Positions 41,280 through 50,263 of a stretch of DNA of 64,000 nucleotides are shown in pieces; position 1 is the first letter of the stretch, and every line of letters begins with the position of its first letter. The notes beneath the pieces were generated by a model. That model was not told where the DNA came from, did no database searches, and saw only the letters and a list, made by a program, of their open reading frames with translations. A program made the translations under genes and the position numbers. Source of the stretch: Leptospira broomii serovar Hurstbridge str. 5399 (lineage in GTDB: Bacteria; Spirochaetota; Leptospiria; Leptospirales; Leptospiraceae); NCBI RefSeq assembly GCF_000243715.2, contig NZ_AHMO02000008.1:421001-485000 (forward strand), in the 5' to 3' direction.

Positions 41280-42218
41280 ATGTCCGAAATCAATAATCCC
41301 CACGATCGACTGATTCGAGAAACATTCCAGGACAAGGCGGAAGCGATTTCTTTCTTCAAAAATACCCTACCGACGGGGGTAGTGAGGCTTTTGAATTTGG
41401 ACCTGCTGGAGTTAAGCGAATCTAGTTTTGTATCCGACGATTTAAAGGAAGAGCAAACAGATTTACTTTATACGATTCCTTTAAGATCCGGTACGTCCGC
41501 TCAGATTTACCTTTTATTCGAGCATAAATCCTATCTGGATCCGGGCATTTATGTCCAACTGCTAGGTTATCTTTCGGAGATCTACCGGAATCAAGTAAGA
41601 ACGGAAGGTAAATATTCGACTGTGATTCCATTCGTTTTTTATCATGGAGAAAGGCAGTGGACGTTAGGCGAAACTTTACTAAGTCAATTTAAACTTCTTG
41701 AAGAAGAAACAAGGGTCTTATCCGAATTTATTCCGAACTTTAAAATAAATCTTTTCGATCTATCTGGAGTGGAGTTACAAGAGAGATTAGAAAGTATAGC
41801 GCTTCAAGTAATCCTCGGAATAGTACAGAGGATCCGGGAAGGAGAAGCGGTTTTTGTGAATCATTTACCCGGCTTACTTACTCTCTTAGACGAGATTGGG
41901 GACGAATCGAAAAGAGTTGCAATCTTACACAAATTACTTTTATATATATTCTGGGTAAAGGATTTCCAACCTTCAGAATTGAAGGAGATGCTTCATCGCA
42001 GGAAATTGGAGAGGTACGAGGAGGTAGCAATGACCACAGCTGAGAGACTGATTCAAGAAGGGATACAAAAAGGCAGGCTGGAAGGCAAGTTAGAGGGTAA
42101 GTTTGAAGGTAAACTGGAAGACGCTCGCAAGATGCTTGCGAAAGGCATTGATCTTAAGACAGTTTTGGAAATTACCGAACTGACTGAAAGAGATCTCAGA
42201 AATAATTCGATCATTTGA
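41280..42218 (+). CDS. Rpn-family recombination-promoting nuclease (PD-(D/E)XK)
   Basis: A 312-residue protein of the Rpn/YhgA (transposase_31) family, endonucleases that promote RecA-independent recombination and are often found in accessory islands. [15 protein letters not shown] is the classical N-terminus. The nuclease core has D61 ([10 protein letters not shown]) and E81-x-K83 ([12 protein letters not shown]). The C-terminus has the typical [11 protein letters not shown] repeat and a final helix. The frame is intact, so the enzyme may be active. It lies between a higBA pair and a MITE-like element. Confidence 0.9.
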   Translation: MSEINNPHDRLIRETFQDKAEAISFFKNTLPTGVVRLLNLDLLELSESSFVSDDLKEEQTDLLYTIPLRSGTSAQIYLLFEHKSYLDPGIYVQLLGYLSEIYRNQVRTEGKYSTVIPFVFYHGERQWTLGETLLSQFKLLEEETRVLSEFIPNFKINLFDLSGVELQERLESIALQVILGIVQRIREGEAVFVNHLPGLLTLLDEIGDESKRVAILHKLLLYIFWVKDFQPSELKEMLHRRKLERYEEVAMTTAERLIQEGIQKGRLEGKLEGKFEGKLEDARKMLAKGIDLKTVLEITELTERDLRNNSII

Positions 42219-42325
42219 AATTCATGAAAAGATAGAACGATCTATCGGTGGAAATCAATTCGGCATACCTTAGATTCGATCAGCATTAAGTAACTCTCAT
42301 ATAAAAGAATGATTCTTTTCCGTGC

Positions 42326-42455
42326 AGAGGACGGAAGACGGAACATTGATGAGCAGAGCGTCCACGTTCCGGAGAAAGATTCTTACGGTAACACCGGTTT
42401 CTCCTCTACCTCTGTAACCTTTCCAATGTCTATCAGCTTCTGTCGTCTGTCCTCT
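42326..42455. mobile_element. MITE-like dispersed element, copy B
   Basis: 130 bases with imperfect 17-bp terminal inverted repeats: left AGAGGACGGAAGACGGA, right (complement) AGAGGACAGACGACAGA, 14 of 17 matching. It is homologous to 39445-39593. No transposase is encoded. It lies between the Rpn nuclease and the ankyrin gene, 23 bases from the latter's stop. Confidence 0.65.
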
Positions 42456-42478
42456 TACTGCCTTTCCCAGATTTCTTT

Positions 42479-43132
42479 TTACTCTAGAATTTCCGCTTCT
42501 TTCCAATTCCCACGTTGCATCGCGATTTCGCGAGCGGTCTGCCCGTCCTTAGTTTTTAGTTCGGGGTTTGCACCGTGTTTTAGAAGAAGAGCTACGATAT
42601 GTCCGTTTCCCTGACGAGAGGCGGCAATATGTAGCGGAGTATAACCCCCTTCTTCTTGGCCGTAATTAGGATCCGCGCCTCGTTCGATTAAAAGTTTTAC
42701 CGTTTCGTCTTTTCCGGAAGCTACTGCGGAATGAAGCGGAGTGTTTCCGAAGGAAAATTTGCTTTTGGATTTTGCCTGCAATTCGGCCCCATGATCTAAC
42801 AGGAATGTCACCAAAGAAGTTCGACCGAAATGTGCCGCCAAATGAAGAGGAGTCCAACCGTCCGGACTGTAAGAATGCACTGCCGCAGGATCTTTTTTCA
42901 GTAATTCTTGAACCCTCTCCTGATTACCGAGGGCGGCAGCCTCGAATAAATTCAGGGGAATTTCCAGGGTCAGGTAAGCCTGGATGATGTCTTCCTTACC
43001 GTAATAGAGGGCAAACAATAAGGGAGTAATACCTTCCGGATTGGCCAGAGAACCTAAAGACGGGTTTTCGCGCAAGGCGTAGATTACCTGGGCTTTTTGG
43101 CCGGAGGCGATCAGGTGAAATATATCGGACAT
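42479..43132 (-). CDS. ankyrin-repeat protein
   Basis: A 217-residue protein made almost wholly of about five ankyrin repeats: DGWTPLHLAAHFGRTSLVTF, GNTPLHSAVASGKDETVKLL, GGYTPLHIAASRQGNGHIVA and DGQTAREIAMQRGNW. ATG at 43132 is preferred; an in-frame TTG lies two codons upstream. No signal peptide, so probably cytosolic. Ankyrin repeats bind proteins. The partner is unknown. Its stop is near the right-hand MITE-like element. Confidence 0.9.
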   Translation of the reverse strand: MSDIFHLIASGQKAQVIYALRENPSLGSLANPEGITPLLFALYYGKEDIIQAYLTLEIPLNLFEAAALGNQERVQELLKKDPAAVHSYSPDGWTPLHLAAHFGRTSLVTFLLDHGAELQAKSKSKFSFGNTPLHSAVASGKDETVKLLIERGADPNYGQEEGGYTPLHIAASRQGNGHIVALLLKHGANPELKTKDGQTAREIAMQRGNWKEAEILE

Positions 43133-43216
43133 TGGCAAACCTAACCCCCGAAGCGTAAAAGGGATACTGTCCCGTTTACTTTCTTTGTCAATTCGGATTA
43201 ATACCCTTACAAAATT

Positions 43217-44392
43217 CTAATTATCGATTAATTCAAAAAGATCAAAAGGCTGCAAATCTACCGAAATCGGGAGCGGAGTGAGTAACGAATTCCCGTTCTT
43301 CGTATCGAACATCGAAACTCCAGGCCTGGTGAACTCCGTATTCGCGACATATAATATTCCGCTGGAAGCAAGGAATATCGAAGATAAGCTTGCGTCAAAT
43401 GAAGATGGAATGAACAACAAAGTGGAAAGTCTCGCCCCCGTACTCGGATCAAAAACCTGCAAAGTCTTATTAAAACCGGCATCCAGAACGCTTGCATATC
43501 CGAGATGATCGTTCGCGATTTGCACGACCATTAAATCTCCGCCCGAAGTCGTTTCGGCGTATAGGTAATTCGATAAGAAAGTCCTCGTGGAAAGACGGAA
43601 TGCGACGATACCGCCGTCGATCCGACTGATATACCCTATGTAATTCGGCGTCGGAATTACCAAATGAGGTTCGCCGAAAAGATTCACTAATTGAGGTTTT
43701 CCTAACGGATTCGGTGTCGGGAAATTGTATACTGCAACTACCTGATCGGAGTTGATATCGATTTCCAGCAAAAGAGAAAGTCCACTCGGCGGCCAGTACC
43801 CGCTTGCATCGTTACGATCCAGACGTTGCAAACAAACAAAGAGGCTATTCCCGATTATTTTCATCCCCGACATTTCCGGTAGTCCGTCCGGATGTCCCGA
43901 AGTGGACGTTGGTTCGGAGTATCCTCCTAGGTCCAAAGCTCCTAGAACTGAGCCGTTACTTGGATTGATAATTTTCAGGAATCGAGAATTGTAAAGCGAC
44001 ACATATGCCTTATTCGGACCGGCAAATTCGATATCTGCCGGATTCGTGCCTGCGCCCATCGACCATTCCGCAATCGTCTGAAACGCTAAGTTGGGGTCCA
44101 GAATCTGTATACTGTCTCTATTTAATCTATTTATAATATACACTTTGGAATTGTAATATCTTCCGACTGCATCGGAGTGAATCGGAGTCAAGCCCGGATA
44201 AGAAATTTTCAATTCCGGATTTAGAACTTTGAATCGTCCGGAGCTGCTAAAATCGGTGGTTACGACTCCGATATTTCCGGAGACATTAGGCGTTAAAAAC
44301 AAAGTGTAAAGAGGAGGACGATGAATGTCCTCGCAGTTCACGCCCAAGAGCCAGAAGAGAAGAATTGCAGAATAAGATAAAATCCGTTTCAT
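43217..44392 (-). CDS. YncE-like beta-propeller lipoprotein in the B12-riboswitch operon
   Basis: A 391-residue predicted lipoprotein. The signal MKRILSYSAILLFWLLGVNC ends at C20. The mature protein shows repeated propeller blades with the YncE pattern: VYIINRLNRDSIQILDPN, GTNPADIEFAGPNKAYVSLY, SRFLKIINPSNGSVLGALDL, GYASVLDAGFNKTLQVFDPS and LYVANTEFTRPGVSMFD. It starts four bases after a TonB-dependent receptor gene controlled by a cobalamin riboswitch. In Bacteroides the receptor BtuB works with BtuG, a surface beta-propeller lipoprotein that captures B12. This gene has the same type, position and control. Function as a B12-capture lid is inferred. Confidence 0.82.
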   Translation of the reverse strand: MKRILSYSAILLFWLLGVNCEDIHRPPLYTLFLTPNVSGNIGVVTTDFSSSGRFKVLNPELKISYPGLTPIHSDAVGRYYNSKVYIINRLNRDSIQILDPNLAFQTIAEWSMGAGTNPADIEFAGPNKAYVSLYNSRFLKIINPSNGSVLGALDLGGYSEPTSTSGHPDGLPEMSGMKIIGNSLFVCLQRLDRNDASGYWPPSGLSLLLEIDINSDQVVAVYNFPTPNPLGKPQLVNLFGEPHLVIPTPNYIGYISRIDGGIVAFRLSTRTFLSNYLYAETTSGGDLMVVQIANDHLGYASVLDAGFNKTLQVFDPSTGARLSTLLFIPSSFDASLSSIFLASSGILYVANTEFTRPGVSMFDTKNGNSLLTPLPISVDLQPFDLFELIDN

Positions 44393-44396
44393 ATCC

Positions 44397-46538
44397 TTAA
44401 AACCTACCGCTCAAGGTGACGAACCAATTTCTACCTGGTAGAGGATACCCTACTATATCTTCGACCCTCTTGTCACCCGCGTTCCGTAAATCGAAACTAA
44501 GAAGGAGTTCCTGAGGAGCCTTTTCCGTTTTAGGATCCGAGGTAATCTCCTCTATCGGAGATGAATAGAGCACTATCGTTAAATACAAATTCCATATCTG
44601 TCTTGAAGGTTGATAATTTATATATTCGTTTGTCCTATCTTTAAAAACGGCGCCGACGTAAACCAACTCTACGCCTCCTTCCCATCTCTTAGCGCGATAT
44701 CCGACAGTCGAAGAGATTTCATACTTGGGTCGTAACGGCAGATATTTTCCCTTTAAATAAGGAGCGTCCGAAGTGTTGATCGCCTGCTGATACGTATAAT
44801 CGATCAATAATTTCCAACCCTTGTATTCCGATTTATGAGAAATTTCCGCCCCGTCTATCTTCGCCGAATCCACATTTTCCGGTCTTAAGGTAAACTGAGA
44901 ATTCGGGATAAACAAAATCATATCCGAAATTCGTTTTCTAAAATAGGAAACGGAACCTTGGGCTTTTAAATTTCCATTTACGTATTTTGCGGAAAAACCC
45001 GCGTCCACGTTCGTACTTTTTTCGGGTTTTAAACTGTCATTCGGAAGAATAGTTCCTACTTCGCCGAACAACTCTAGAAAGCTTGGAATTCGATTTTGTT
45101 TAGCCACGTTCGCTTTTAAATCCAGGTTAAACGACTCGTATTCGAATAATTTATACAAAAGTCCCGTTTTAGGATTGGAAAACGAAGTCGTCTTGTCCGA
45201 AGAAGCCAACGGGTCCTGTCTCTGGTACCAAGGCTGATTGCTCTGAAAGCGGTCCTTGTATGTATCCCACGAAACCCCGGGAGTTAAAACAAGTTTACCG
45301 TCCATCAACCGGATTTCATCCTCTATTTGCGAGGTTATATACGTTCTGGATTTTCCCGGCTCATAATTTAAATCTATATTATCGATATTACTTCTAGTCC
45401 TCGAGAATGTCTCCTTTTCCAATCCGAAATGCAACCGAATGATTTGCAAATAATTCAATAAATAGAAGGTGGGAGTAACTTGAATGCCGGATTGATGAAT
45501 GCGAGCTGCGGAGTTGGGGGTCCCTGAGGAAAATTCCGATTTAGGATCGTATAGATCGTCGTTAGCAAATGTAGTAAAGCCTCGCGTTTCTAATCTTAAT
45601 ACTCCGTCAAACAAGCCTTTCGTATCGGTAGTAACAGACGACGTATTCCGTAAATATTTTCGATGGACCTGTCGGGTTTGGTTGGATGCCGGCCCTGGAA
45701 TTCCCTGATACCTATAATTTAGATCATTCCAAAATCGAATTTTCGTTTTTCCGATATCACCGTCCAATCCGATCATTCCCGATGATCGTTCGTATTGCGC
45801 GTTTCTCCTGCGATCGATCGTATCGTCGTACGGATTTACTATTATAGTTCCATGAGGATTTAAGTATGGAAAGTTTTGATCGGATTTTTCCCCTAAGAAA
45901 AACAAACTTGCTCCGATACCTCCGTAGGTTCCGGTGTGAGTGACGGTCCCTTTCCCCGTATTATAACTTCCGCCACCGATATTCACTCTCGTCTTTGCGG
46001 GACCTGTCGATTTTCGAGTTACTAGGTTCACGCTTCCGCCAATTGCCGACCCGGAAAATCCTACGGGAGCTCCGGATCTGTATACTTCCACGCTCTGCAA
46101 ATTATCGAAAGGAAGGTCGGCTAAATTCACTTCCCCACCTTGCGTGTTATTAAACGGCACTCCGTCTATAAAAATTCTGGATTGATTCGGGTTCGTTCCT
46201 CGAAGAGATAGAGTCGAATAAGAACCCAATCCGCCGTATCGTCTAACTCGAATCCCGGCTTCCCTTTCTAACACATCGGGAAGATTCGTATAACGCGCAT
46301 TATATTGATCTAAATTGATGGAAGATTGAAACCCGGTGGGATTTTTCCGAAAATTTTCGGGTTGATTCGAATCTGAAACCTTTCCTAAGACTTTGAGCGG
46401 TGCGGATTCCTTTTTAGGTTGTTCTTGGGGAAAAACCGCGTGGGAAAGAAAGGCCAAGCCAAACACTATGATCCGATTCGCTTTGCAATTGAAAGCAAGG
46501 TTCTTATTTTCGGAGGCACGAGCTCGGTTGGACGACAA
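44397..46538 (-). CDS. TonB-dependent receptor under cobalamin riboswitch (BtuB-like)
   Basis: An outer-membrane TonB-dependent receptor. The plug domain contains LPDVLEREAGIRVRRYGGLG, YSTLSLRGTNPNQSRIFIDG and VEVYRSGAPVGFSGSAIGGS. A 22-strand barrel follows, ending NRGDKRV-like turns and a terminal SGRF. The frame stays open upstream into the riboswitch, with an ATG at 46715, but that start is inside the folded aptamer. I prefer TTG at 46538 (713 residues), preceded by GGGAG five bases upstream. The signal segment is then RIIVFGLAFLSHAVF. The start is uncertain. The riboswitch points to cobalamin or a related corrinoid as substrate. Confidence 0.88.
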   Translation of the reverse strand: MSSNRARASENKNLAFNCKANRIIVFGLAFLSHAVFPQEQPKKESAPLKVLGKVSDSNQPENFRKNPTGFQSSINLDQYNARYTNLPDVLEREAGIRVRRYGGLGSYSTLSLRGTNPNQSRIFIDGVPFNNTQGGEVNLADLPFDNLQSVEVYRSGAPVGFSGSAIGGSVNLVTRKSTGPAKTRVNIGGGSYNTGKGTVTHTGTYGGIGASLFFLGEKSDQNFPYLNPHGTIIVNPYDDTIDRRRNAQYERSSGMIGLDGDIGKTKIRFWNDLNYRYQGIPGPASNQTRQVHRKYLRNTSSVTTDTKGLFDGVLRLETRGFTTFANDDLYDPKSEFSSGTPNSAARIHQSGIQVTPTFYLLNYLQIIRLHFGLEKETFSRTRSNIDNIDLNYEPGKSRTYITSQIEDEIRLMDGKLVLTPGVSWDTYKDRFQSNQPWYQRQDPLASSDKTTSFSNPKTGLLYKLFEYESFNLDLKANVAKQNRIPSFLELFGEVGTILPNDSLKPEKSTNVDAGFSAKYVNGNLKAQGSVSYFRKRISDMILFIPNSQFTLRPENVDSAKIDGAEISHKSEYKGWKLLIDYTYQQAINTSDAPYLKGKYLPLRPKYEISSTVGYRAKRWEGGVELVYVGAVFKDRTNEYINYQPSRQIWNLYLTIVLYSSPIEEITSDPKTEKAPQELLLSFDLRNAGDKRVEDIVGYPLPGRNWFVTLSGRF

Positions 46539-46544
46539 AGAAAG

Positions 46545-46558
46545 CTCCCGTACGGGAG
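46545..46558 (-). promoter_or_regulatory. ribosome-binding-site hairpin of the riboswitch operon
   Basis: CTCCC-GTAC-GGGAG is a perfect 5-bp stem. Its right arm GGGAG (46549-46545) is the likely Shine-Dalgarno of the TTG start at 46538. A second GGGAG upstream (46618-46614) could pair with the same CTCCC. The two pairings exclude each other, the layout of a translational riboswitch. Confidence 0.5.
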
Positions 46559-46643
46559 ACCGGGTGGGAGGGCAAGAGGGGTTACCGCAAAAAGACTTCC
46601 CGCCCGACTTTAACTCCCGAAAGTCTGACAAATGATAAGCGAA

Positions 46644-46865
46644 AGGATAGATTTTCTGGCTCGCGTCCGGGATTAGCGCCTTCCCATCCATTATAGACAG
46701 TGGCCTTGTTACCATCCCGTAAGACGACGCTTACAGCTGCGGGTTCAGCTTCGGACTTTCACCGAATTCCCTTTTCCTCTTGGCTTGCCACGCCAGCTTT
46801 ACGGCGGGAAACGTTACGGCAATCGTAAAACGCCGGGTCTTCCCCTCGGACCTAATTCGAATCCT
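46644..46865 (-). promoter_or_regulatory. cobalamin riboswitch (AdoCbl-type)
   Basis: All conserved elements are present on the minus strand. They are AGGTCC near the 5' end, the core GGGAATTCGGTGAAAGTCCG, AAGCTGAACCCGCAGCTGTA, the B12 box GCCACTG (46704-46698), GGATGGGAAGGCG and the 3' CGGACGCGAGCCAG. AGGAT at 46861-46865 pairs with ATCCT at 46644-46648 as P1, and GTCCG with CGGAC as P2. When cobalamin binds, the downstream operon is expected to be repressed. Confidence 0.95.
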
Positions 46866-47169
46866 CCATATGTAATCGATTTGAAGCGGCGATCCGGCTC
46901 CTCGATCCAGCCTTCTCAACGAATACTGTCGTATAAGTACTCGTCAGGCACTCCGTTCGGGCTCGCTTCGCGACCCTCCCTTCTGGCTTCGCCGCATTCT
47001 GATTTGTGACTGCACTTGTTACGCACATTCCTGCCAACCGGCTGACTGCCGGCCGTAAAACGTCGCCTACGCTTTTTCGAAAACCGATAAATATTTTCTT
47101 GAAGTCGTCGAATCGAAAGCCAGAATGTTCGCATCTTAAATCCACGCCACCTCGGAGTATAGAACTCGA
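46866..47169. other. divergent control region upstream of the riboswitch
   Basis: About 300 bases between the riboswitch (minus) and the next gene (plus). It contains a CCGGC-TGACT-GCCGG hairpin near 47038-47052 and repeat-like GC-rich sequence (GCTCGCTTCGCGACCCTCCC). No gene or tRNA is supported. The promoter of the riboswitch transcript must lie here, but I cannot fix it. Confidence 0.4.
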
Positions 47170-47907
47170 ATGAAACTTAAAGAACTATCAGTATGGCTTT
47201 TGACAGGAATATTCCTCTTGTCCTCGTCTTCCGTGTCCGCACTTGGTACCTATTCAGAAGGCTGGACCGTAGCGAAACTGATTCAATTTGAAAGCAGAGG
47301 ACTCATCTTTGATTCGTACGAAGGATTCTTGGAAGTAACGACTTTCGACAAAAATGAAAAATGCGACGAAAACAAGGACGAATGCTTTACCCCGACCAAA
47401 CAAAAGGTAGCGTTCAGCGTTCGCCCGGAAATGACAGAAGTAGTCAATTTTTTAAGTAAAAGCTTAAATCAGGAAGTCCTAATTCAATATAGAATTCATA
47501 GGATCGAACCTATCGCTCTCTCGACCGATTTCGAAGTCCTGGTCGCACAAAAGCAGGAAACCGTACTTGGAAAAGATATAGCCGATAAATTTATTGGCCC
47601 AAAAACCGGATCCAAAAGAAATTTCTCGGTCACCGGAAGGATACTGAGTCTAGAATATAGAGGAACTGCGATAGGCACTTACGAAGGCATTTATTTGGAT
47701 GAAGCAAGAGGCAAAGTACATCCGTTCTCCGTTACTAACGAAGAGGTGGCTACCTTCGCCTGGTCGGCTCTTAAATATAATCTTAAATACTATCTTGGAA
47801 TCTCAGTGGCCTTTGCCACCGGAGTACGGGAATCGCATTACGATTTATTCGAAATAAACTTTAAGAGTCCGGCAGGAGCACTCGAAGCTCCGCCTAAACC
47901 GAACTGA
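47170..47907 (+). CDS. exported protein of unknown function
   Basis: A 245-residue protein with a signal peptide (MKLKELSVWLLTGIFLLSSS, cleaved near VSA-LG). The mature part is soluble, mixed alpha/beta, with a cysteine pair in NEKCDENKDECFTP. Conserved-looking motifs include GWTVAKLIQFESRGLIFDSY and GRILSLEYRGTAIGTYEGIY, which look like a duplicated fold. It has no lipobox, so a periplasmic protein is likely. I do not recognise the family. Confidence 0.75.
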   Translation: MKLKELSVWLLTGIFLLSSSSVSALGTYSEGWTVAKLIQFESRGLIFDSYEGFLEVTTFDKNEKCDENKDECFTPTKQKVAFSVRPEMTEVVNFLSKSLNQEVLIQYRIHRIEPIALSTDFEVLVAQKQETVLGKDIADKFIGPKTGSKRNFSVTGRILSLEYRGTAIGTYEGIYLDEARGKVHPFSVTNEEVATFAWSALKYNLKYYLGISVAFATGVRESHYDLFEINFKSPAGALEAPPKPN

Positions 47908-47934
47908 TCTAATCGGATTCCTAAAATCTAAAGG

Positions 47935-47981
47935 GAACGCTCGTCTCCGGAAATCGATTCCGATTCGAGCGTTCTTTTTTT
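47935..47981 (+). terminator. Rho-independent terminator after the exported protein gene
   Basis: GAACGCTCG and CGAGCGTTC form a 9-bp stem with an inner TCGGAA-type stem, followed by seven T's. It sits between convergent genes. Confidence 0.9.
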
Positions 47982-48025
47982 AAGAGTAGCCTTTCAAGCG
48001 AATGCGAGGCTTTTCCTTGCTATTC

Positions 48026-49090
48026 TTACGGTAATATTGTTCCGTCATTTTGAATTTTTGGACCTTTCCCCGGAAAATCAGCTTTAGTCAAAGATTGCAT
48101 TAGCTCGGTCGTTTTATTTTCCGGATCGGGAGAAGGCACTCCGTTCTGACTCAGCTGTAAAGGATGTATCTTACCCTTCACAAAATTTCCTTGTTTATCC
48201 AAATCCGCTTCCAGCACCAACGAATAACCTCCGTATCCTTTCGTGGAAAAAACCCTATACCCCAAAAAGTTACCGAGAGAATAAGCAACCAAACGTCCCC
48301 TATAAAGCTCTAGAGCCCGAGGAAGATGCGGACCGTGTCCGATGAATAAGTCGGCGCCTGCATCGATTAACGCGTGAGATAATGCGACTAGATTTCCGCG
48401 ATACTCCCCGTAAAAACGTTCCTGTTCGTTTTTTACGTGGAGAGCGGGACCGCCTTCTGCACCCCCATGTACGGAAATGAAAACTAGCTGAGCTTTTTTC
48501 TTCGCCTCCTTAACTAAGGCTACTCCATCCGAAATTTCATTCACGTTATTATGAGCAGCTTTCATATGACTGAAACCGATCCAGGCGACGGTTACACCTT
48601 TTACGGTCATATACGTGATAGCGCCTTTCTTTCCGGTAAATCGCATTCCCGCAGAGGAAATGTTTTTTGCGGTATCGTCAAAACCTTGCTGATGAAAATC
48701 CAAACTATGATTATTGGCGATGGATAGAATATCGAATCCCACGTCCTTTAGAATTTTTGCATACGAAGGCGGAGTTCTGAACGCGAAGATTAAGGGACGA
48801 TTGATATTCTTAGAAGAGGTCGGATAATCCGTTAGGGTACTTTCGAAATTTGCGAAGAGCAAATCCGCCCCCCTTAACGCAGGCACGACTTCGGAAAAAA
48901 GGGTATTTCTCGGATCGCTTGGGAGCCGGTTGTCCGGATAATTCGTCCCCATGACTAAATCGCCGACCGCTTTGATTTTGATCGTTTCGGTTTCCGCCGA
49001 TCTAAGAGAAACAGGGGCGTTTAAAACCAAAAATAAAACGCTGATGTAAAATAGAGTTAGGAATCTCTGCATAGAGGGAGATTTTTGCAA
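48026..49090 (-). CDS. CapA-family metallophosphoesterase-like protein
   Basis: A 354-residue exported protein of the CapA/PgsA family (poly-gamma-glutamate biosynthesis-type). The N-terminus has a signal segment ([18 protein letters not shown]). The metallophosphoesterase fold is marked by [54 protein letters not shown] and [18 protein letters not shown]. In some bacteria these proteins attach or remodel capsule polymers; no capsule genes are adjacent, so the substrate is unknown. ATG at 49090. Confidence 0.9.
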   Translation of the reverse strand: MQKSPSMQRFLTLFYISVLFLVLNAPVSLRSAETETIKIKAVGDLVMGTNYPDNRLPSDPRNTLFSEVVPALRGADLLFANFESTLTDYPTSSKNINRPLIFAFRTPPSYAKILKDVGFDILSIANNHSLDFHQQGFDDTAKNISSAGMRFTGKKGAITYMTVKGVTVAWIGFSHMKAAHNNVNEISDGVALVKEAKKKAQLVFISVHGGAEGGPALHVKNEQERFYGEYRGNLVALSHALIDAGADLFIGHGPHLPRALELYRGRLVAYSLGNFLGYRVFSTKGYGGYSLVLEADLDKQGNFVKGKIHPLQLSQNGVPSPDPENKTTELMQSLTKADFPGKGPKIQNDGTILP

Positions 49091-49255
49091 CCACGCTTTC
49101 TAGGAAAGCGGTTTTCACAAAAGAGAGTGACTAAAGTGCCGCTGATGTAGCGGGATTGGTTGATATGGCTCCCTATTTTTTTCTAAAACTACGGGAATGA
49201 AATTCGCCCAAAATTTCCTGCCCCTGTACATCATTACCGCCGATGAGATCAATAT

Positions 49256-50128
49256 ATGGAGCAAATTCCTTGCAATACATGCGGATCCTTGACGTTCCGC
49301 TCTCTCTTCTCCAAAGCGAGTTCAAAGGGTGAAATATTCAAAATAGTGAAATGTACACAATGCGGCTTGGTACAAGTAAACCCGCAGCCTTCTCCAATGG
49401 AAGTGGAGAAGTATTATGAGGACACTTACTTTACCCAACGAACGGATCGCGGGTATGACAATTATTATTCGGACGCGACAAAACGGGAAATATCAAGAGT
49501 CTACGGTCTCAACCTGAAAGACTTAGGCTTCTTTACATGGGAAAGTAAATTATACGCCGATAGATCCGCTCTGGACGTGGGCTGTGCCGCCGGATACTTC
49601 TTAGATTATTTGAAAGATCGGGATTGGAATGTGAAAGGTTTAGACATCGCTTCCGGACCCATAACCTTCGCTAAAGAAACGCTAAAGTTAGATGTCGAAC
49701 AAACGGATTTTCTAAATTGGGATTTAGAATGTTCCCAGCAATTCGATCTAGTGACGCTCTGGGCAAGCCTCGAACATTTGCATCGCCCCAAGGAAACTCT
49801 TGAAAAAATCATGCTTCATCTAAAGCCAGGCGGACGAATGATTCTTTCCACCTGTCGTCACGGTTTGCTTGCGAATATTTTAGGCGTAAAATGGAGATAC
49901 TTGAACGTTCCCGAACATCTTTATTATTATAGTTTATCCGGAATCCGTCGACTTTGCATAGATATCGGCTATCTACCTCTATCTCATATCACCTACGGAA
50001 GCGGGTTAACCGGTCGAAAAAGTGCCGGGCCATTCTTCAAAACTTCCAAAAGATTCGCGGATTGGGCCGTCAAAAAATTCGACCAGGGAGATATGATGGC
50101 CCTTTGTTTTGGAAAACCGAAATACTAA
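49256..50128 (+). CDS. class I SAM-dependent methyltransferase with N-terminal zinc motif
   Basis: A 290-residue methyltransferase. The N-terminus has a four-cysteine zinc motif (C6/C9 in PCNTCGS, C33/C36 in [10 protein letters not shown]), as in UbiG-like and sugar C-methyltransferases. The SAM-binding motif [11 protein letters not shown] is at residues 105-115, with LDIASGP and [13 protein letters not shown] following. Such zinc-finger methyltransferases often act on sugar nucleotides or small molecules. The substrate cannot be read. It stands alone. Confidence 0.87.
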   Translation: MEQIPCNTCGSLTFRSLFSKASSKGEIFKIVKCTQCGLVQVNPQPSPMEVEKYYEDTYFTQRTDRGYDNYYSDATKREISRVYGLNLKDLGFFTWESKLYADRSALDVGCAAGYFLDYLKDRDWNVKGLDIASGPITFAKETLKLDVEQTDFLNWDLECSQQFDLVTLWASLEHLHRPKETLEKIMLHLKPGGRMILSTCRHGLLANILGVKWRYLNVPEHLYYYSLSGIRRLCIDIGYLPLSHITYGSGLTGRKSAGPFFKTSKRFADWAVKKFDQGDMMALCFGKPKY

Positions 50129-50167
50129 AATCGGATTCTATCCAAATAAAGGGATCTTTTCTACGGC

Positions 50168-50214
50168 ATCGAATTCTGGAATTTTATCCGGATAGGAATT
50201 CGATCGGATTTTTT
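50168..50214 (+). terminator. terminator-like hairpin after the methyltransferase
   Basis: ATCGAATTC (50168-50176) and GAATTCGAT (50196-50204) pair perfectly. CGG and a six-base T run follow. It lies between convergent genes. Confidence 0.7.
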
Positions 50215-50263
50215 CCGCCTAAGCCGTGATGTTTCATCGGCTCGGGAGTATATTAAGAATTAC

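Noticed and set aside
46539..46715. N-terminal extension of the TonB receptor beginning at ATG 46715
   Set aside because: That ATG and the following codons lie within conserved riboswitch sequence and encode no signal peptide.
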